Under the pieces are notes generated by a model. It had not been told where the DNA came from. It did not search any database and saw nothing but the letters and a program-made list of their open reading frames with translations. Source: Bradyrhizobium sp. WSM1417 (GTDB taxonomy: Bacteria; Pseudomonadota; Alphaproteobacteria; Rhizobiales; Xanthobacteraceae). Taken from it: DNA of 64,000 nucleotides. The translations under genes were made by a program, and so were the position numbers. This document shows positions 36,586 to 47,014 of the stretch, piece after piece (the first letter of the stretch is position 1; the number at the start of each line of letters is the position of its first letter). The stretch is taken from NCBI RefSeq assembly GCF_000515415.1, contig NZ_KI911783.1, forward strand, positions 3,772,392 to 3,836,391, written 5' to 3'.

Positions 36586-36688
36586 TCGGAAACCCGGGGT
36601 ATGTCACTGGACAGTGTCGGCCGTTTTGGCTGATATGCGACCAAACGACACGATGCGGCAAACGTCCGCATGAGCCCGGAGACGTCCC

Positions 36689-37657
36689 ATGTTTCAACTT
36701 CCCGCGCGCCTCGTCGGCGCAGCCGTCGCGCTGACCCTTGCGGCAGCCACGCCGGCCTTTGCCCAGCAGCTCGAGCTCAAGCTGATGGCGCCGGCGGCAC
36801 CGGGCGGTGGTTGGGACCAGACCGCCCGCTCGATGCAGCAGGCGCTGGTCGCCGCCGGCGTTGCACGCAGCGTGCAGGTCACCAACGTTCCCGGCGCAGG
36901 CGGCAGCGTCGGCATCGCGCAGTTCGTCAACGGCGCCAAGGGTGACGGCAACCAGCTGATGGTCAACGGCTTCGTCATGGTGGGCGCGCTCGCCATGAAC
37001 AAATCACCCGTCACGCTCGAGCAGGTGACGCCGATCGCCCGCCTCACCGAGGAAATCCAGGTGATCGTGGTGCCGGCGAATTCACCGATCAAGACCGCGC
37101 AGGATCTGGCCGCCGCGGTGAAGGCCGATATCGCCAAGGTAACCTTCGCCGGCGGCTCGGCCGGCGGCGTCGATCATGTGATGGCGGCATTGTTCGCCGG
37201 CGCCGTTGGCGCCGACGCGAAGAAGATCAATTACATCCCGTTCTCGGGCGGCGGGGAGTCGCTCGCCGCCATTCTCGGCGCGAAGGTCACTGCCGGCATT
37301 TCCGGTCTCAGCGAATATGACGGGCAGATCAAGTCCGGCAAGCTGCGCGCGATCGGCGTGACCTCGGAGAAGCGCATTCCAGGGAGCGACATCCCGACCT
37401 TCAAGGAGCAGGGCATCGACCTCGTGATCGCCAACTGGCGCTCGGTGGTCGCGCCTCCCGGAATCACGCCGGAGCAGCGCAAGACGCTGAGCGAGGCGGT
37501 CGAGAAGATGGTGAAGTCGGACGCCTGGAAAGACATCCTCAAGCAGAAGGGCTGGGAGGATGCCTATCTCGGCGGCGACGCCTTCGCCGACTTCCTGAAA
37601 AAGGAAACCGTGCGTGTCACCGACGTGCTGAGATCAGTCGGCCTGGTCAAGTCATGA
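36689..37657 (+). CDS. tctC: Tripartite tricarboxylate transporter substrate-binding protein
   Basis: 322-aa periplasmic receptor of the TctC/Bug family. The signal peptide ends near residue 25 (ATPAFA|QQ). LMAPAAPGGGWDQTARSMQQAL is the standard ligand-loop motif, with GGSAGGVDHVMAALFA further on. It starts at an ATG after GGAGACG and overlaps tctB by 4 bp (ATGA), so the three genes form an operon. Substrate is a carboxylate but cannot be specified. Confidence 0.92.
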   Translation: MFQLPARLVGAAVALTLAAATPAFAQQLELKLMAPAAPGGGWDQTARSMQQALVAAGVARSVQVTNVPGAGGSVGIAQFVNGAKGDGNQLMVNGFVMVGALAMNKSPVTLEQVTPIARLTEEIQVIVVPANSPIKTAQDLAAAVKADIAKVTFAGGSAGGVDHVMAALFAGAVGADAKKINYIPFSGGGESLAAILGAKVTAGISGLSEYDGQIKSGKLRAIGVTSEKRIPGSDIPTFKEQGIDLVIANWRSVVAPPGITPEQRKTLSEAVEKMVKSDAWKDILKQKGWEDAYLGGDAFADFLKKETVRVTDVLRSVGLVKS

Positions 37658-38139
37658 CCACAGGCGATCCGGTCCAGCCGCCGCGGCTTGTCGATCGCGC
37701 CGGCATCGTGATTGCCGCGCTGCTCGCAGGTCTTGCCGCGGTGCTGGTCTGGGACGCGCGCGGCCTGCAATCGACCACGATGTACGGGATGGGGCCGGAA
37801 GCCATGCCGGTCGTGATCGCCTCCGGCCTCGCGCTGCTCGCGATCGGCAATCTCGTCGACGCGCTGCGCGGTAGTCTGCCGGCGCGCGAGAGCGCCGATC
37901 CCGTGCCTGTGGTCTTGATCCTCGCCGGCCTTGCGCTGCTGATCGGCATCATTGGCTTCGGCGGCGGGTTCATCCTGGCGACGTCGGCGCTGTTCGTCAC
38001 GACCTCGGCGGCATTTGGGCGCCGCGCGGTCCTGGTCGATTCCGCCATCGCCCTCGTGATGTCGACCCTCATTTACCTCGCGTTCGACCGGTTGTTGACG
38101 TTGAGCCTTCCCGCCGGCCCCCTGGAGCGACTGCTGTGA
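37654..38139 (+). CDS. tctB: Tripartite tricarboxylate transporter small membrane subunit
   Basis: 161-aa four-helix membrane protein. Hydrophobic segments are at about 11-28, 46-63, 87-110 and 126-145. The motif [24 protein letters not shown] is typical of the TctB domain. The start overlaps tctC and the stop overlaps the tctA ATG by one base. Confidence 0.88.
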   Translation: MTTGDPVQPPRLVDRAGIVIAALLAGLAAVLVWDARGLQSTTMYGMGPEAMPVVIASGLALLAIGNLVDALRGSLPARESADPVPVVLILAGLALLIGIIGFGGGFILATSALFVTTSAAFGRRAVLVDSAIALVMSTLIYLAFDRLLTLSLPAGPLERLL

Positions 38140-39638
38140 TGGACACCTTCGCCGCGTTGGCGCATGGCATGGCGGTCGCCGTCCAGCCGATGAATCTTCT
38201 CTACGCCCTGATCGGCGTGTTCCTCGGCACCGCCGTGGGCGTGCTGCCCGGCATCGGCCCAGCGTTGACGGTCGCGCTGCTGCTGCCGGTCACGTACAAG
38301 CTCGATCCCGGCGGTTCGCTGATCATGTTTGCCGGCATCTATTACGGCGGCATGTATGGCGGATCGACCACGGCCATCCTGATCAACACGCCCGGCGAGA
38401 GCGCCTCGATGGCGACGGCGCTCGAAGGCAACAAGATGGCCAAGGCCGGCCGCGGCGGGCCGGCGCTCGCAACCTCTGCGATCGGGTCCTTCGTCGCGGG
38501 CACCATCGCCACCATCGGGCTTGCCTTTCTCGCGCCGTGGCTGGTCGATTTTGCCGTGCGCTTTGGCCCGGAGGATTATTTCGCGCTGATGTGCGTCGCC
38601 TTCGTCACGGTGTCGGCGACCTTCGGCGATTCCCCGATCCGCGGCCTGACCAGCCTGTTCATTGGTCTGACGTTGGGGCTCGTCGGCATCGACAAGCTGA
38701 CGGGGCAGGCGCGGCTTGCGTTCGGCGTGCCCGAGCTGCTCGACGGCGTCGAGGTGACGACGCTCGCGGTCGGCCTGTTCGCGGTGGGCGAGGCACTCTA
38801 CGTCGCATCGCGCCGTCACCACACCGAGGAGAAGCTCGAGCCGGTGCGCGGCTCGCTGTGGATGACCAAGGAAGACTGGAAGCGATCGTGGAAGCCGTGG
38901 CTGCGAGGCACCATGTTCGGCTTCCCGATCGGTGCGCTGCCTGCCGGCGGCGCGGAGATCCCGACCTTCCTGTCCTATTCCTGCGAGAAGCGGCTGACCA
39001 AATACCCCGAAGAATTCGGCAAGGGCGCGATCGAAGGCGTCGCAGGACCGGAGGCCGCCAACAACGCTTCGGCCGCGGGCACCTTGGTGCCGCTCCTGAC
39101 GCTGGGATTGCCGACCTCCGCGACGGCCGCGATGATGCTGGCGGGCTTCCAGCAATACGGCCTCAACCCGGGGCCGCTGCTGTTCGCCGAGCGGCCCGAC
39201 CTCGTGTGGGGCCTGATCGCGAGCCTGTTCATCGCCAATTGCATGCTGCTGGTGCTCAATCTGCCGCTGGTTGGCCTGTGGGTGCGGCTGCTGGCGATCC
39301 CGCAGCCGTGGCTCTATGCCGGCATCCTCGTGTTCGCGACCATGGGCACCATCGCCGCAAAGCCGTCGGTGGTCGAACTGTCGATGCTGGCCGGCTTCGG
39401 CGTGCTCGGCTTTCTGATGCGGCGGTTCGATTTTCCGATCGCGCCCGTCGTCGTCGGCCTGATTCTCGGCCCGATCGCCGAGAGCCAGCTGCGCCGCGCG
39501 CTCGCGATCAGTCTCGGCGATCCCATGACGCTGCTCCAGAGCCCGATCTCGGCGACGCTGCTTGCGCTGGCGTTGATCGCGCTGCTGGCACCTTTCGTGC
39601 TGAAAGGGATGGGACGATTCAAGGCGAACGAGGACTAG
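38139..39638 (+). CDS. tctA: Tripartite tricarboxylate transporter large membrane subunit
   Basis: 499-aa permease with about 12 membrane segments. TctA signatures: [42 protein letters not shown] and the later [25 protein letters not shown]. The ATG at 38139 overlaps the tctB stop (TGATG); a GTG three bases earlier is also in frame. Works with TctC and TctB as an ion-gradient-driven importer. Confidence 0.93.
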   Translation: MDTFAALAHGMAVAVQPMNLLYALIGVFLGTAVGVLPGIGPALTVALLLPVTYKLDPGGSLIMFAGIYYGGMYGGSTTAILINTPGESASMATALEGNKMAKAGRGGPALATSAIGSFVAGTIATIGLAFLAPWLVDFAVRFGPEDYFALMCVAFVTVSATFGDSPIRGLTSLFIGLTLGLVGIDKLTGQARLAFGVPELLDGVEVTTLAVGLFAVGEALYVASRRHHTEEKLEPVRGSLWMTKEDWKRSWKPWLRGTMFGFPIGALPAGGAEIPTFLSYSCEKRLTKYPEEFGKGAIEGVAGPEAANNASAAGTLVPLLTLGLPTSATAAMMLAGFQQYGLNPGPLLFAERPDLVWGLIASLFIANCMLLVLNLPLVGLWVRLLAIPQPWLYAGILVFATMGTIAAKPSVVELSMLAGFGVLGFLMRRFDFPIAPVVVGLILGPIAESQLRRALAISLGDPMTLLQSPISATLLALALIALLAPFVLKGMGRFKANED

Positions 39639-39690
39639 CCATCCCGACGCGAGCGTCTTCTAATGCTACGTTCATCTCGTGGGAAAAGTC

Positions 39691-40491
39691 ATGCCGTCAG
39701 AGCTCCGTTCGCCCCGTCTCGCTGTCCTGATTGATGCCGACAATGCTTCGGCAAAGATCGCCGATGGACTGTTCGAGGAGATTGCAAAGATCGGCGAGGC
39801 CAGCGTTCGCCGCATCTACGGCGACTTCTCCAATGCCAGGTCGAGGGGCTGGGCCGACATCCTGTCGAAACACGCCATCATCCCGCAGCAGCAGTTCGCC
39901 TATACGACAGGGAAGAATGCGTCGGACATCACCCTGGTCATCGACGCGATGGACCTGCTTCACAGCGGCCGCTTCGACGGCTTTTGCCTGGTGTCGTCGG
40001 ACAGCGATTTTACCCGTCTCGCCGCCCGGATCCGGGAGCAGGGCATCGATGTCTTTGGCTTCGGCGAACAGAAGACGCCCGAGAGTTTCCGGCAGGCCTG
40101 TCGAAGGTTCGTCTACACGGAGAACCTGCTGCCCGCGCCGGCGAACACCCAGGATGCCGCCTCGCGATCGAAATCGCTTCAGCCGCTTGATGCCGCAACC
40201 CCCATCATCAAGAAGGTCATCACCCAGATGGAGAGCGAGGACGGCTGGGTGACGCTCGGGGAGGTCGGTCGCCAGCTCGCCAATCTCGCGTCCGATTTCG
40301 ATCCGAGAACGTTCGGCTTCCGCAAACTGAGTGACCTCGTGCGAAAGACGAATGCGTTCGAGATTGACGAGCAGAACGGGAGGTCGATGCGGATTCGCGT
40401 CAAGGCCGCTGCCGCACCGGCCCCGCGACGACGGAACTCGCGCAGACCCGCGAGGTCAGGGGCGGCAGGCGGTTCGCCGCCTAAGGCGTAA
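39691..40491 (+). CDS. NYN-domain (PIN-like) protein with C-terminal OST-HTH/LOTUS domain
   Basis: 266-aa protein of the LabA/DUF88 type. The NYN nuclease-like domain has acidic residues in LIDADNAS (about 13-20), ITLVIDAMDLL and VSSDSDFTRLA. The region of about 175-245 (PIIKKVITQMESEDGWVTLGEVGRQLANL...FGFRKLSDLV) is an OST-HTH/LOTUS domain, which binds RNA. The tail is arginine-rich. The ATG at 39691 follows GGGAAAA; a GTG at 39679 would add four residues. Probable RNA-processing or RNA-binding protein. Confidence 0.88.
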   Translation: MPSELRSPRLAVLIDADNASAKIADGLFEEIAKIGEASVRRIYGDFSNARSRGWADILSKHAIIPQQQFAYTTGKNASDITLVIDAMDLLHSGRFDGFCLVSSDSDFTRLAARIREQGIDVFGFGEQKTPESFRQACRRFVYTENLLPAPANTQDAASRSKSLQPLDAATPIIKKVITQMESEDGWVTLGEVGRQLANLASDFDPRTFGFRKLSDLVRKTNAFEIDEQNGRSMRIRVKAAAAPAPRRRNSRRPARSGAAGGSPPKA

Positions 40492-40576
40492 GCAGGGCGT
40501 GCCGTTATATTTGCGCTTGCCCGGTCCGGCGCGGAGCGTAACCATCGCAGGGTCATAACGCCACGCGAGGGTCCCG

Positions 40577-42379
40577 ATGACCAAACTTACCCGCTTCGCC
40601 GTCGCACCGTTGCATTTGATGACCCGGCGTCTCGCCGATGTGGCCTCCGCGCGTGTCGCGCCGGATCTCGTCGTCACCGGCGCGCGGGTGCTCTCGACCT
40701 ATTCGGAGCGTATCCACGCGAACCGCGAAATCTGGATCACCGGCGGCCGCATTGCTGCGGTGAAGCCGGCCGGTGCTGCGAAGAAAGTCTTTGGCAACGT
40801 GCCGGTTTACGACGCGGCCGGCGGCATCATTGCGCCCGGGCTGGTCGATCCGCACATCCACATTGAATCCTCGATGGTGACGGCCTGCGCCTATGCCGAA
40901 GCGGCCTTGCTCAACGGCACCACCACGATCTTCTGCGACAGCCACGAGATCGGCAACGTGATGGACGTCGCCGGCGTCGAAGCCATGCTGGAGGACGCGC
41001 GCGAGGCGCCGCTCTCGATCTTCCTGACGGTGCCGAGCACGGTGCCGGCCACCTCAGCCGCACTGGAGACTGCGGGCGGCGACCTCACGCCGGACAAGAT
41101 CGCCGGTCTGTTCGACCGCTGGCCCGAAGCCGTCGCGCTCGGCGAGAAGATGGATTTCGTGCCTGTCACCATGGGCGACGAGCGCAGCCACGCCATCCTC
41201 GCCGCCGCCCTGAAGCGCGGGCGCCCGGTGTCCGGTCATGTCTATGGCCGCGAATTCGTTGCTGCCTATGCGGCCAGCGGCGTCACCGACACCCATGAGG
41301 CGATCGATCGCGACATCGCCGACGATCTGCTCGATGCCGGCGTCTGGGTGTTCTTGCGCGGGGGACCGCCGACCACGCCCTGGCACTCGCTGCCGCAGGC
41401 GATCCGGACCATCACCGAGCTCGGGGCCTCGCACAAGCGCACCGCGGTGTGCACTGACGATCGCGATGCCGACGATCTCCTGCTGTTTGGGCTCGATTGG
41501 GTGGTGCGCGAAGCCGTGAAGGCAGGGATGTCGCCGGAGCAGGCTTGGTCGATGGGCTCGCTGCATGGCGCGACGCGCTTCAACATGGACAGCGATATCG
41601 GCGGGCTCGGCGGGGGGCGCCGCGCCGATCTCGTGCTGATGGATGATAATCTCAAGCCGCAATCGACCTGGTACGGCGGCGAGCTGGTCGTGGAAAACCG
41701 CAAGATCACGCCGAAGCTCGATCAGGCGCTGTCGCAGCGCTATCAATACCCGCAGGCGGCCTACGCGACTGTGAAGCTGCCGGAGAAGCTGAAGCTGACG
41801 CCGGAGCTGCCGGCGAAGGCCTGCACTGTCAACGCCATCAAGACCGCGCTGCCCGGCATCACGCTGATCCATGAGAGGATCGCGATCGAGCCGGCCAAGG
41901 ATTGGCCGGAATTGTTCGCGCGCTACGGCCTGTGCTTCGTCACGGTGGTCGAGCGCCATGGCAAATCGGCCGGCAATGTCGCCTACGGACTTTTGAAGGA
42001 TTTTGGTCTCAAGCGCGGCGCGGTCGCCTCCAGCGTCGGGCACGACAGCCACAACATCATCGTTGCCGGCACCAACGAGGCCGACATGCAGGTCGCGGTC
42101 GCCGCCATCAAGGAGCAACAGGGCGCCGTCTGCCTCGTCGCTGAGGGCAAGGTGAGGGCGCTGGTGCCGCTGCCGATCGCCGGCCTGCTGTCCGACAAGC
42201 GCGTTACCGAAGTGGCCGAAGAGGTCAAGGCGCTGAAGAAGGAATGGGCGGAAGCCGGCTGCACCATCCCCTACATGGGCTTCAATTTGATTCCGCTATC
42301 GGTCATTCCGGAAATTCGTATCACCGACAAGGGTCTCGTGCTGGTGCCGCAGATGGAGCTGGCGCCGCTGTTCGAGTGA
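40577..42379 (+). CDS. ade: Adenine deaminase
   Basis: 600-aa amidohydrolase that converts adenine to hypoxanthine and ammonia. The metal site motif is [14 protein letters not shown] (about 91-104), with GHVYG and THEAIDRD downstream; the C-terminal domain has [14 protein letters not shown], specific to the Ade family. The length is in the family range. It lies upstream of gcl in the same direction, so purine breakdown leading to glyoxylate is a possible link. Confidence 0.93.
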   Translation: MTKLTRFAVAPLHLMTRRLADVASARVAPDLVVTGARVLSTYSERIHANREIWITGGRIAAVKPAGAAKKVFGNVPVYDAAGGIIAPGLVDPHIHIESSMVTACAYAEAALLNGTTTIFCDSHEIGNVMDVAGVEAMLEDAREAPLSIFLTVPSTVPATSAALETAGGDLTPDKIAGLFDRWPEAVALGEKMDFVPVTMGDERSHAILAAALKRGRPVSGHVYGREFVAAYAASGVTDTHEAIDRDIADDLLDAGVWVFLRGGPPTTPWHSLPQAIRTITELGASHKRTAVCTDDRDADDLLLFGLDWVVREAVKAGMSPEQAWSMGSLHGATRFNMDSDIGGLGGGRRADLVLMDDNLKPQSTWYGGELVVENRKITPKLDQALSQRYQYPQAAYATVKLPEKLKLTPELPAKACTVNAIKTALPGITLIHERIAIEPAKDWPELFARYGLCFVTVVERHGKSAGNVAYGLLKDFGLKRGAVASSVGHDSHNIIVAGTNEADMQVAVAAIKEQQGAVCLVAEGKVRALVPLPIAGLLSDKRVTEVAEEVKALKKEWAEAGCTIPYMGFNLIPLSVIPEIRITDKGLVLVPQMELAPLFE

Positions 42380-42530
42380 GCGCTTTCACGCGTGTCTCGA
42401 TCTAACTGACTGAAGCTGCCGCGATTTTTCCGCGGCTGCCGCATCGTGGAAAATAAAATCGATCTCGTTGAGTGAAGCCCTCGCGGGCCTGATGATCTCA
42501 CTCGCCAATGCAACTCAAGCGAGGTCCGAT

Positions 42531-44321
42531 ATGGCGAAGATGCGAGCCATCGATGCTGCCGTGCGAATTCTGGAGAAGGAAGGTATCTCGACTGCTTTTG
42601 GCGTTCCCGGGGCGGCGATCAATCCGCTTTACTCAGCGCTGAAGAAGCGCGGCTCGATCCGCCATATCCTGGCGCGGCATGTCGAGGGCGCCTCGCACAT
42701 GGCCGAGGGCTATACGCGGGCCAAGGCCGGCAATATCGGCGTCTGCATCGGAACCTCAGGGCCCGCGGGCACCGACATGATCACCGGGCTCTATTCGGCG
42801 ATCGCCGATTCCATCCCGATCCTCTGCATCACCGGGCAGGCGCCGCGCGCGCGGCTCTACAAGGAGGATTTCCAGGCCGTCGATATCGAGTCGATCGCAA
42901 AGCCCGTGACCAAATGGGCGGTGACCGTGCGCGAGCCGGCGCTGGTGCCCCGCGTGTTCAGCCAGGCGTTTCACGTGATGCGCTCGGGAAGGCCCGGCCC
43001 AGTCCTGATCGACATGCCGCTCGACGTGCAGCTCGCCGAAATCGAGTTCGACGACGAGACCTATGAGCCACTGCCCGTCTACAAGCCGACCGCGACCCGC
43101 AAGCAGGTCGAGAAGGCGCTGGAGATGCTCAATGCGGCCGAGCGTCCGCTGATCGTCGCGGGCGGCGGCGTGATCAATGCCGACGCCTCGGATCTGCTGG
43201 TGGAATTCGCCGAGATCGCCAACGTGCCGGTCGTGCCCACGCTGATGGGGTGGGGGGCCATCCCCGACGACCACGTGCTGATGGCCGGCATGGTCGGTCT
43301 TCAGACCAGCCATCGTTACGGCAATGCCACCATGCTCGAATCCGATTTCGTGCTCGGCATCGGCAACCGCTGGGCAAACCGCCACACCGGCTCGGTCGAA
43401 ACCTACACCAAGGGACGCACCTTCGTGCATGTCGACATCGAGCCGACGCAAATCGGGCGCGTGTTCAATCCCGATCTCGGCATCGTCTCGGACGCGAAGG
43501 CGGCGCTCGAACTGTTCGTCGCCGTCGCCAGAGAGTGGCGCCGGTCAGGCAGGTTGCGCGAGCGCCAGGCGTGGCCCGCTTCCTGCCGCGACCGCAAGAA
43601 GACGATGTTGCGCAAGAGCCATTTCGATAACGTCCCGATCAAGCCCCAGCGCGTTTACGAGGAGATGACCAAGGCGTTTGGCCGTGACACCTGCTACGTC
43701 TCCGTGATCGGCCTGTCGCAGATCGCCGGCGCGCAGTTCCTGGGCGTCTACAAGCCGCGCAACTGGATCAATGCCGGGCAGGCGGGGCCGCTCGGCTGGA
43801 CCCTACCTGCGGCTCTCGGCGTGCGCGCGGCGTGCCCGGATCGCGATATAGTCGCGCTCTCGGGCGACTACGACTTCCAGTTCCTGATCGAGGAGCTCGC
43901 GGTCGGAGCGCAATTCAACCTGCCCTACATCCACGTCGTTGTGAACAATTCCTATCTCGGCCTGATCCGCCAGGCCCAGCGTGGCTTCGACATGGACTAT
44001 CACGTCCAGCTCTCCTTTGAGAACATCAACGCGCCGGAGCTCGGCGGCTACGGCGTCGATCACGTCGCCGTCGCCGAAGGGCTCGGCTGCAAGGCGATCC
44101 GCGTCACCGATCCCAAGGACGCGCAGGCCGCGTTCGCCACCGCACGCGAATGGATGGCGAAGTACCGCGTGCCCGTGATGGTCGAGTTCATCCTCGAACG
44201 CGTCACCAACATCGCGATGGGTACCGAGATCGACAACATCGTCGAGTTCGAGGAGGTGCTGGATCTGCCGCTCGACGAGGTCGCGACAGCGCGGCCGGGC
44301 GTGCTGCAGCCGGCGGAATAG
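42531..44321 (+). CDS. gcl: Glyoxylate carboligase (tartronate-semialdehyde synthase)
   Basis: 596-aa ThDP enzyme that joins two glyoxylates to tartronate semialdehyde and CO2. Unusually for ThDP enzymes the conserved glutamate is replaced by valine, and here the residue is V51 in [15 protein letters not shown], the same position as in the E. coli enzyme, which is diagnostic. The cofactor motif is [16 protein letters not shown]...VVVNN. ATG at 42531 after GAGG; the longer in-frame extension is not conserved. First gene of gcl-hyi-glxR. Confidence 0.95.
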   Translation: MAKMRAIDAAVRILEKEGISTAFGVPGAAINPLYSALKKRGSIRHILARHVEGASHMAEGYTRAKAGNIGVCIGTSGPAGTDMITGLYSAIADSIPILCITGQAPRARLYKEDFQAVDIESIAKPVTKWAVTVREPALVPRVFSQAFHVMRSGRPGPVLIDMPLDVQLAEIEFDDETYEPLPVYKPTATRKQVEKALEMLNAAERPLIVAGGGVINADASDLLVEFAEIANVPVVPTLMGWGAIPDDHVLMAGMVGLQTSHRYGNATMLESDFVLGIGNRWANRHTGSVETYTKGRTFVHVDIEPTQIGRVFNPDLGIVSDAKAALELFVAVAREWRRSGRLRERQAWPASCRDRKKTMLRKSHFDNVPIKPQRVYEEMTKAFGRDTCYVSVIGLSQIAGAQFLGVYKPRNWINAGQAGPLGWTLPAALGVRAACPDRDIVALSGDYDFQFLIEELAVGAQFNLPYIHVVVNNSYLGLIRQAQRGFDMDYHVQLSFENINAPELGGYGVDHVAVAEGLGCKAIRVTDPKDAQAAFATAREWMAKYRVPVMVEFILERVTNIAMGTEIDNIVEFEEVLDLPLDEVATARPGVLQPAE

Positions 44322-44332
44322 GGAACAGCAAC

Positions 44333-45118
44333 ATGCCGAAATTCGCCGCCAACCTCACCATGCTCTTCAACGAGATGCCGTTCATGGACCGCTTCGCCGC
44401 GGCCAAAGCGGCGGGCTTTTCCGGGGTCGAGTACCTCTTCCCCTATGAATTCGAGAAGGCGCAGTTGCGCGAGCAGCTCGACAGCCATGGGCTGACGCAG
44501 GTGCTGCACAATCTGCCGGCCGGCAATTGGGCCGCGGGCGAGCGTGGCATCGCGATCCTGCCGGATCGTGTCAGCGAGTTCAGGGACGGCGTGTTTCGCG
44601 CCATCGAGTATGCCAAGGCGCTCGATTGCGAGCAGCTCAATTGCCTCGTCGGCATCGCGCCTGTCGATGCCGATCCGCGTGAGCTCAACGAAACGCTGGT
44701 CGGGAATCTGCGCTTTGCGGCGTCGACCCTGGCGCGGGAGAACATCAAGCTTCTGGTCGAGCCGATCAACACGCTCGACATCCCCGGCTTCTTCCTGAAC
44801 GGCACCGAGCAAGCCGTGCAGTTGATCTCCGAGGTGCGCTCGAACAATCTGTTCATCCAGTACGATATCTACCACATGCAGATCATGGAGGGCGATCTCG
44901 CCCGTACCATGCAGGAATATCTCCCGCAGATTGCGCACATCCAGCTCGCCGACAATCCCGGCCGCCACGAGCCCGGCACGGGCGAGATCAATTATCCCTT
45001 CCTGTTCCGCCATCTCGACGCGATCGGCTATCGCGGCTGGATCGGTTGCGAATACAAGCCGCGCACCACGACGCTGGACGGCCTGTCCTGGCACGCGGCG
45101 CAGACTTTCGAGACCTGA
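44333..45118 (+). CDS. hyi: Hydroxypyruvate isomerase
   Basis: 261-aa TIM-barrel enzyme interconverting hydroxypyruvate and tartronate semialdehyde. MPKFAANLTMLFNEMPFMDR is the family start; the metal-binding residues appear in VEPIN, QYDIYHMQ and the later IGCEYKP. It begins 11 bp after gcl and ends 12 bp before glxR. Typical neighbour of gcl. Confidence 0.93.
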   Translation: MPKFAANLTMLFNEMPFMDRFAAAKAAGFSGVEYLFPYEFEKAQLREQLDSHGLTQVLHNLPAGNWAAGERGIAILPDRVSEFRDGVFRAIEYAKALDCEQLNCLVGIAPVDADPRELNETLVGNLRFAASTLARENIKLLVEPINTLDIPGFFLNGTEQAVQLISEVRSNNLFIQYDIYHMQIMEGDLARTMQEYLPQIAHIQLADNPGRHEPGTGEINYPFLFRHLDAIGYRGWIGCEYKPRTTTLDGLSWHAAQTFET

Positions 45119-45130
45119 GGAAACTTTGAC

Positions 45131-46018
45131 ATGATCGACATCGGCTTTATCGGACTTGGCACCATGGGACGGCCGATGGCCGGTCATCTTCTGGCCGCAG
45201 GCCATCGCGTTCTCCTGCACGATGTCGGGCCGGTCGCACCCGAGCTGATCGCCGCCGGCGGCGTTGCCTGCAAATCAAGCAAGGAGGTTGCGGAGGAGGC
45301 GGATGCGGTCATCATCATGGTGCCCGATACGCCGCATGTGGAGGCCGTGCTGTTTGGCAAGGACGGCGTCGCGGGCGGCATTTCCAAGGGCAAAATCGTG
45401 GTCGACATGAGCTCGATCTCGCCGCTGGCGACCAAGGAGTTTGCGAAGAAGATCGAGGCGCTCGGCGCGGATTATCTCGACGCACCGGTGTCAGGCGGGG
45501 AGGTCGGTGCCAAGGCGGCAAGCCTCACCATCATGGTCGGTGGCCCCGAGCGCGCCTTCAACACCATGAAGCCGATCTTCGACAGGATGGGAAAGAACGT
45601 CACCCGGGTCGGCGCCAATGGCGACGGCCAGACCACGAAGGTCGCCAACCAGATCATCGTCGCGTTGACGATCGAGGCGGTCAGCGAAGCGCTGCTGTTC
45701 GCGTCGAAAGCCGGTGCGGATCCGGCGCTGGTGCGGCAGGCCCTGATGGGCGGCTTTGCGTCTTCGCGGATTCTCGAAGTGCATGGCGAACGCATGGTGA
45801 AGCGCAATTTCGATCCCGGCTTCCGCATCGAGCTGCACCAGAAGGATCTCAACCTCGCGCTTGAAGGCGCCCGCGCGCTCGGCCTGTCGCTGCCGAGCAC
45901 CGCAGTGGCGCAGCAACTGTTCTCGTCCTGCACTGCGCATGGCGGCAAGGGCTGGGATCATTCGGCGATGGTGCGCGCGCTGGAACTGATGGCGGGGCAC
46001 GAGATCGCCGCGGCCTGA
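45131..46018 (+). CDS. glxR: 2-hydroxy-3-oxopropionate (tartronate semialdehyde) reductase
   Basis: 295-aa beta-hydroxyacid dehydrogenase making D-glycerate. The Rossmann motif is GFIGLGTMGRPMAGHLLAAG (5-24), the substrate loop DAPVSGGEVGA, and the catalytic lysine lies in TTKVANQIIVA. Third gene of the glyoxylate-to-glycerate operon. Confidence 0.92.
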   Translation: MIDIGFIGLGTMGRPMAGHLLAAGHRVLLHDVGPVAPELIAAGGVACKSSKEVAEEADAVIIMVPDTPHVEAVLFGKDGVAGGISKGKIVVDMSSISPLATKEFAKKIEALGADYLDAPVSGGEVGAKAASLTIMVGGPERAFNTMKPIFDRMGKNVTRVGANGDGQTTKVANQIIVALTIEAVSEALLFASKAGADPALVRQALMGGFASSRILEVHGERMVKRNFDPGFRIELHQKDLNLALEGARALGLSLPSTAVAQQLFSSCTAHGGKGWDHSAMVRALELMAGHEIAAA

Positions 46019-46019
46019 A

Positions 46020-46036
46020 CTGTTACTGGGTAACAG
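46020..46036 (+). terminator. Short hairpin after glxR
   Basis: CTGTTAC and GTAACAG form a perfect 7-bp stem with a 3-nt loop one base after the glxR stop. The following TCTCC is not a proper T run, so termination is only possible. Confidence 0.35.
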
Positions 46037-46133
46037 TCTCCGTTGTGGTTCTGCCTAGATGGGGCGAGGGAACCGGAACAATGATCCGGCCCGGCGGTTG
46101 AAGGCGCACAACAATCACTGGAGACATAAGCAC

Positions 46134-46517
46134 ATGAAAACCCGTCTTGCGATTTCGTTGGCTGCCGCGTCGCTGCTGGCGTCGAGTGCGGCCTTTGCTC
46201 AGTCGACGACCGAAGAGGGCGCCAGGAACGGCGCACGCGCGGGCGGCGACATTGGCGGTCCGGTCGGTGCGATGGTCGGTGGTACCGTCGGTGCGGCCGT
46301 GGGCGCTGGCCTTGAAATCCCGAACGCGATCCTGGGCGGAATTCCGCGCGATGATTCCGTCGTGGTCCACGAGCGCGTTGTGGTCGGCGAGCCACTGCCG
46401 CCGACCGTGGTGCTGCGGCCCGTCCCGAACTACACCGAATACCGTTATGCGGTCGTAAACGATCGCCGCGTGATCGTGGAGCCGCGCACGCGCCGCGTTG
46501 TCAAGATCATCGACTGA
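46134..46517 (+). CDS. DUF1236 exported protein
   Basis: 127 aa from the ATG at 46134 (GGAGA upstream). Signal peptide ends near residue 22 (SSAAFA|QS). A glycine-rich stretch resembling glycine-zipper segments (GGDIGGPVGAMVGGTVGAAVG) precedes the DUF1236 core PVPNYTEYRYAVVNDRRVIVEPRTRRVVKIID. DUF1236 proteins are abundant in Bradyrhizobium; their role is unknown, probably in the envelope. Confidence 0.85.
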   Translation: MKTRLAISLAAASLLASSAAFAQSTTEEGARNGARAGGDIGGPVGAMVGGTVGAAVGAGLEIPNAILGGIPRDDSVVVHERVVVGEPLPPTVVLRPVPNYTEYRYAVVNDRRVIVEPRTRRVVKIID

Positions 46518-46560
46518 TCGATCGCAGCGAGAGCTTTGAAGAGACGGGCCCTGCGGAGCA

Positions 46561-46938
46561 TCACTCCGCGGGGCCTTGGCTCGTCAGGGCCGAATTCGCG
46601 CGAAACCGCGTCAAGGCCCAATCGGCGACGGCCGCGAGCGCGAAGCCGATGCAGGTGGTGCCGGCATCGACCAGAAAGTCCTCCAGCCGCGCATGTCGTC
46701 CCGGTGCCCAGAATTGCATCAGTTCGAGCAGGCCAATCAGCACCACGGCGATGGCTGTCGCCGACAGGCGGCGGCGCGGATAGGCGAGGCCGAAGGCTAG
46801 TCCCACCAGGACGAAGGCGAGGGCGTGTTCACCGTCCTGGCCAAGGTCGGAATGGGGCCGCAGGCCGGGCGGGCCGAGGGTTGCAAAGGCGACGGCGGCG
46901 GCAAGCAGCCAGGCAGAGGAGCGAACCAAAATTGACAT
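46561..46938 (-). CDS. VanZ-like small membrane protein
   Basis: 125-aa membrane protein with four hydrophobic segments. The VanZ-like pattern is seen in SDLGQDGEHALAFVLVGLAFGLAYPRR and GLLELMQFWAPGRHARLEDFLVDAGTTCIGFALA. The family includes VanZ but most members have no known function; nothing else here suggests glycopeptide resistance. The ATG at 46936-46938 is preferred over a GTG two codons earlier. Its 3' end lies in a GC-rich stem (46548-46577) shared with the convergent DUF1236 gene. Confidence 0.75.
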   Translation of the reverse strand: MSILVRSSAWLLAAAVAFATLGPPGLRPHSDLGQDGEHALAFVLVGLAFGLAYPRRRLSATAIAVVLIGLLELMQFWAPGRHARLEDFLVDAGTTCIGFALAAVADWALTRFRANSALTSQGPAE

Positions 46939-47014
46939 CCGCACCGCTTAGCATGGATTGCAGCAGCCTGCCGAGGGGCCGGGATCAGATCGCCGTGTAG
47001 TTAATGACGAAACG

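Noticed and set aside
46548..46577. GC-rich 12-bp stem between the DUF1236 and VanZ-like genes as a terminator
   Set aside because: The stem is real (one G-T wobble) but has no T run in either direction and overlaps the VanZ-like coding end, so it is mentioned only in that gene's entry.
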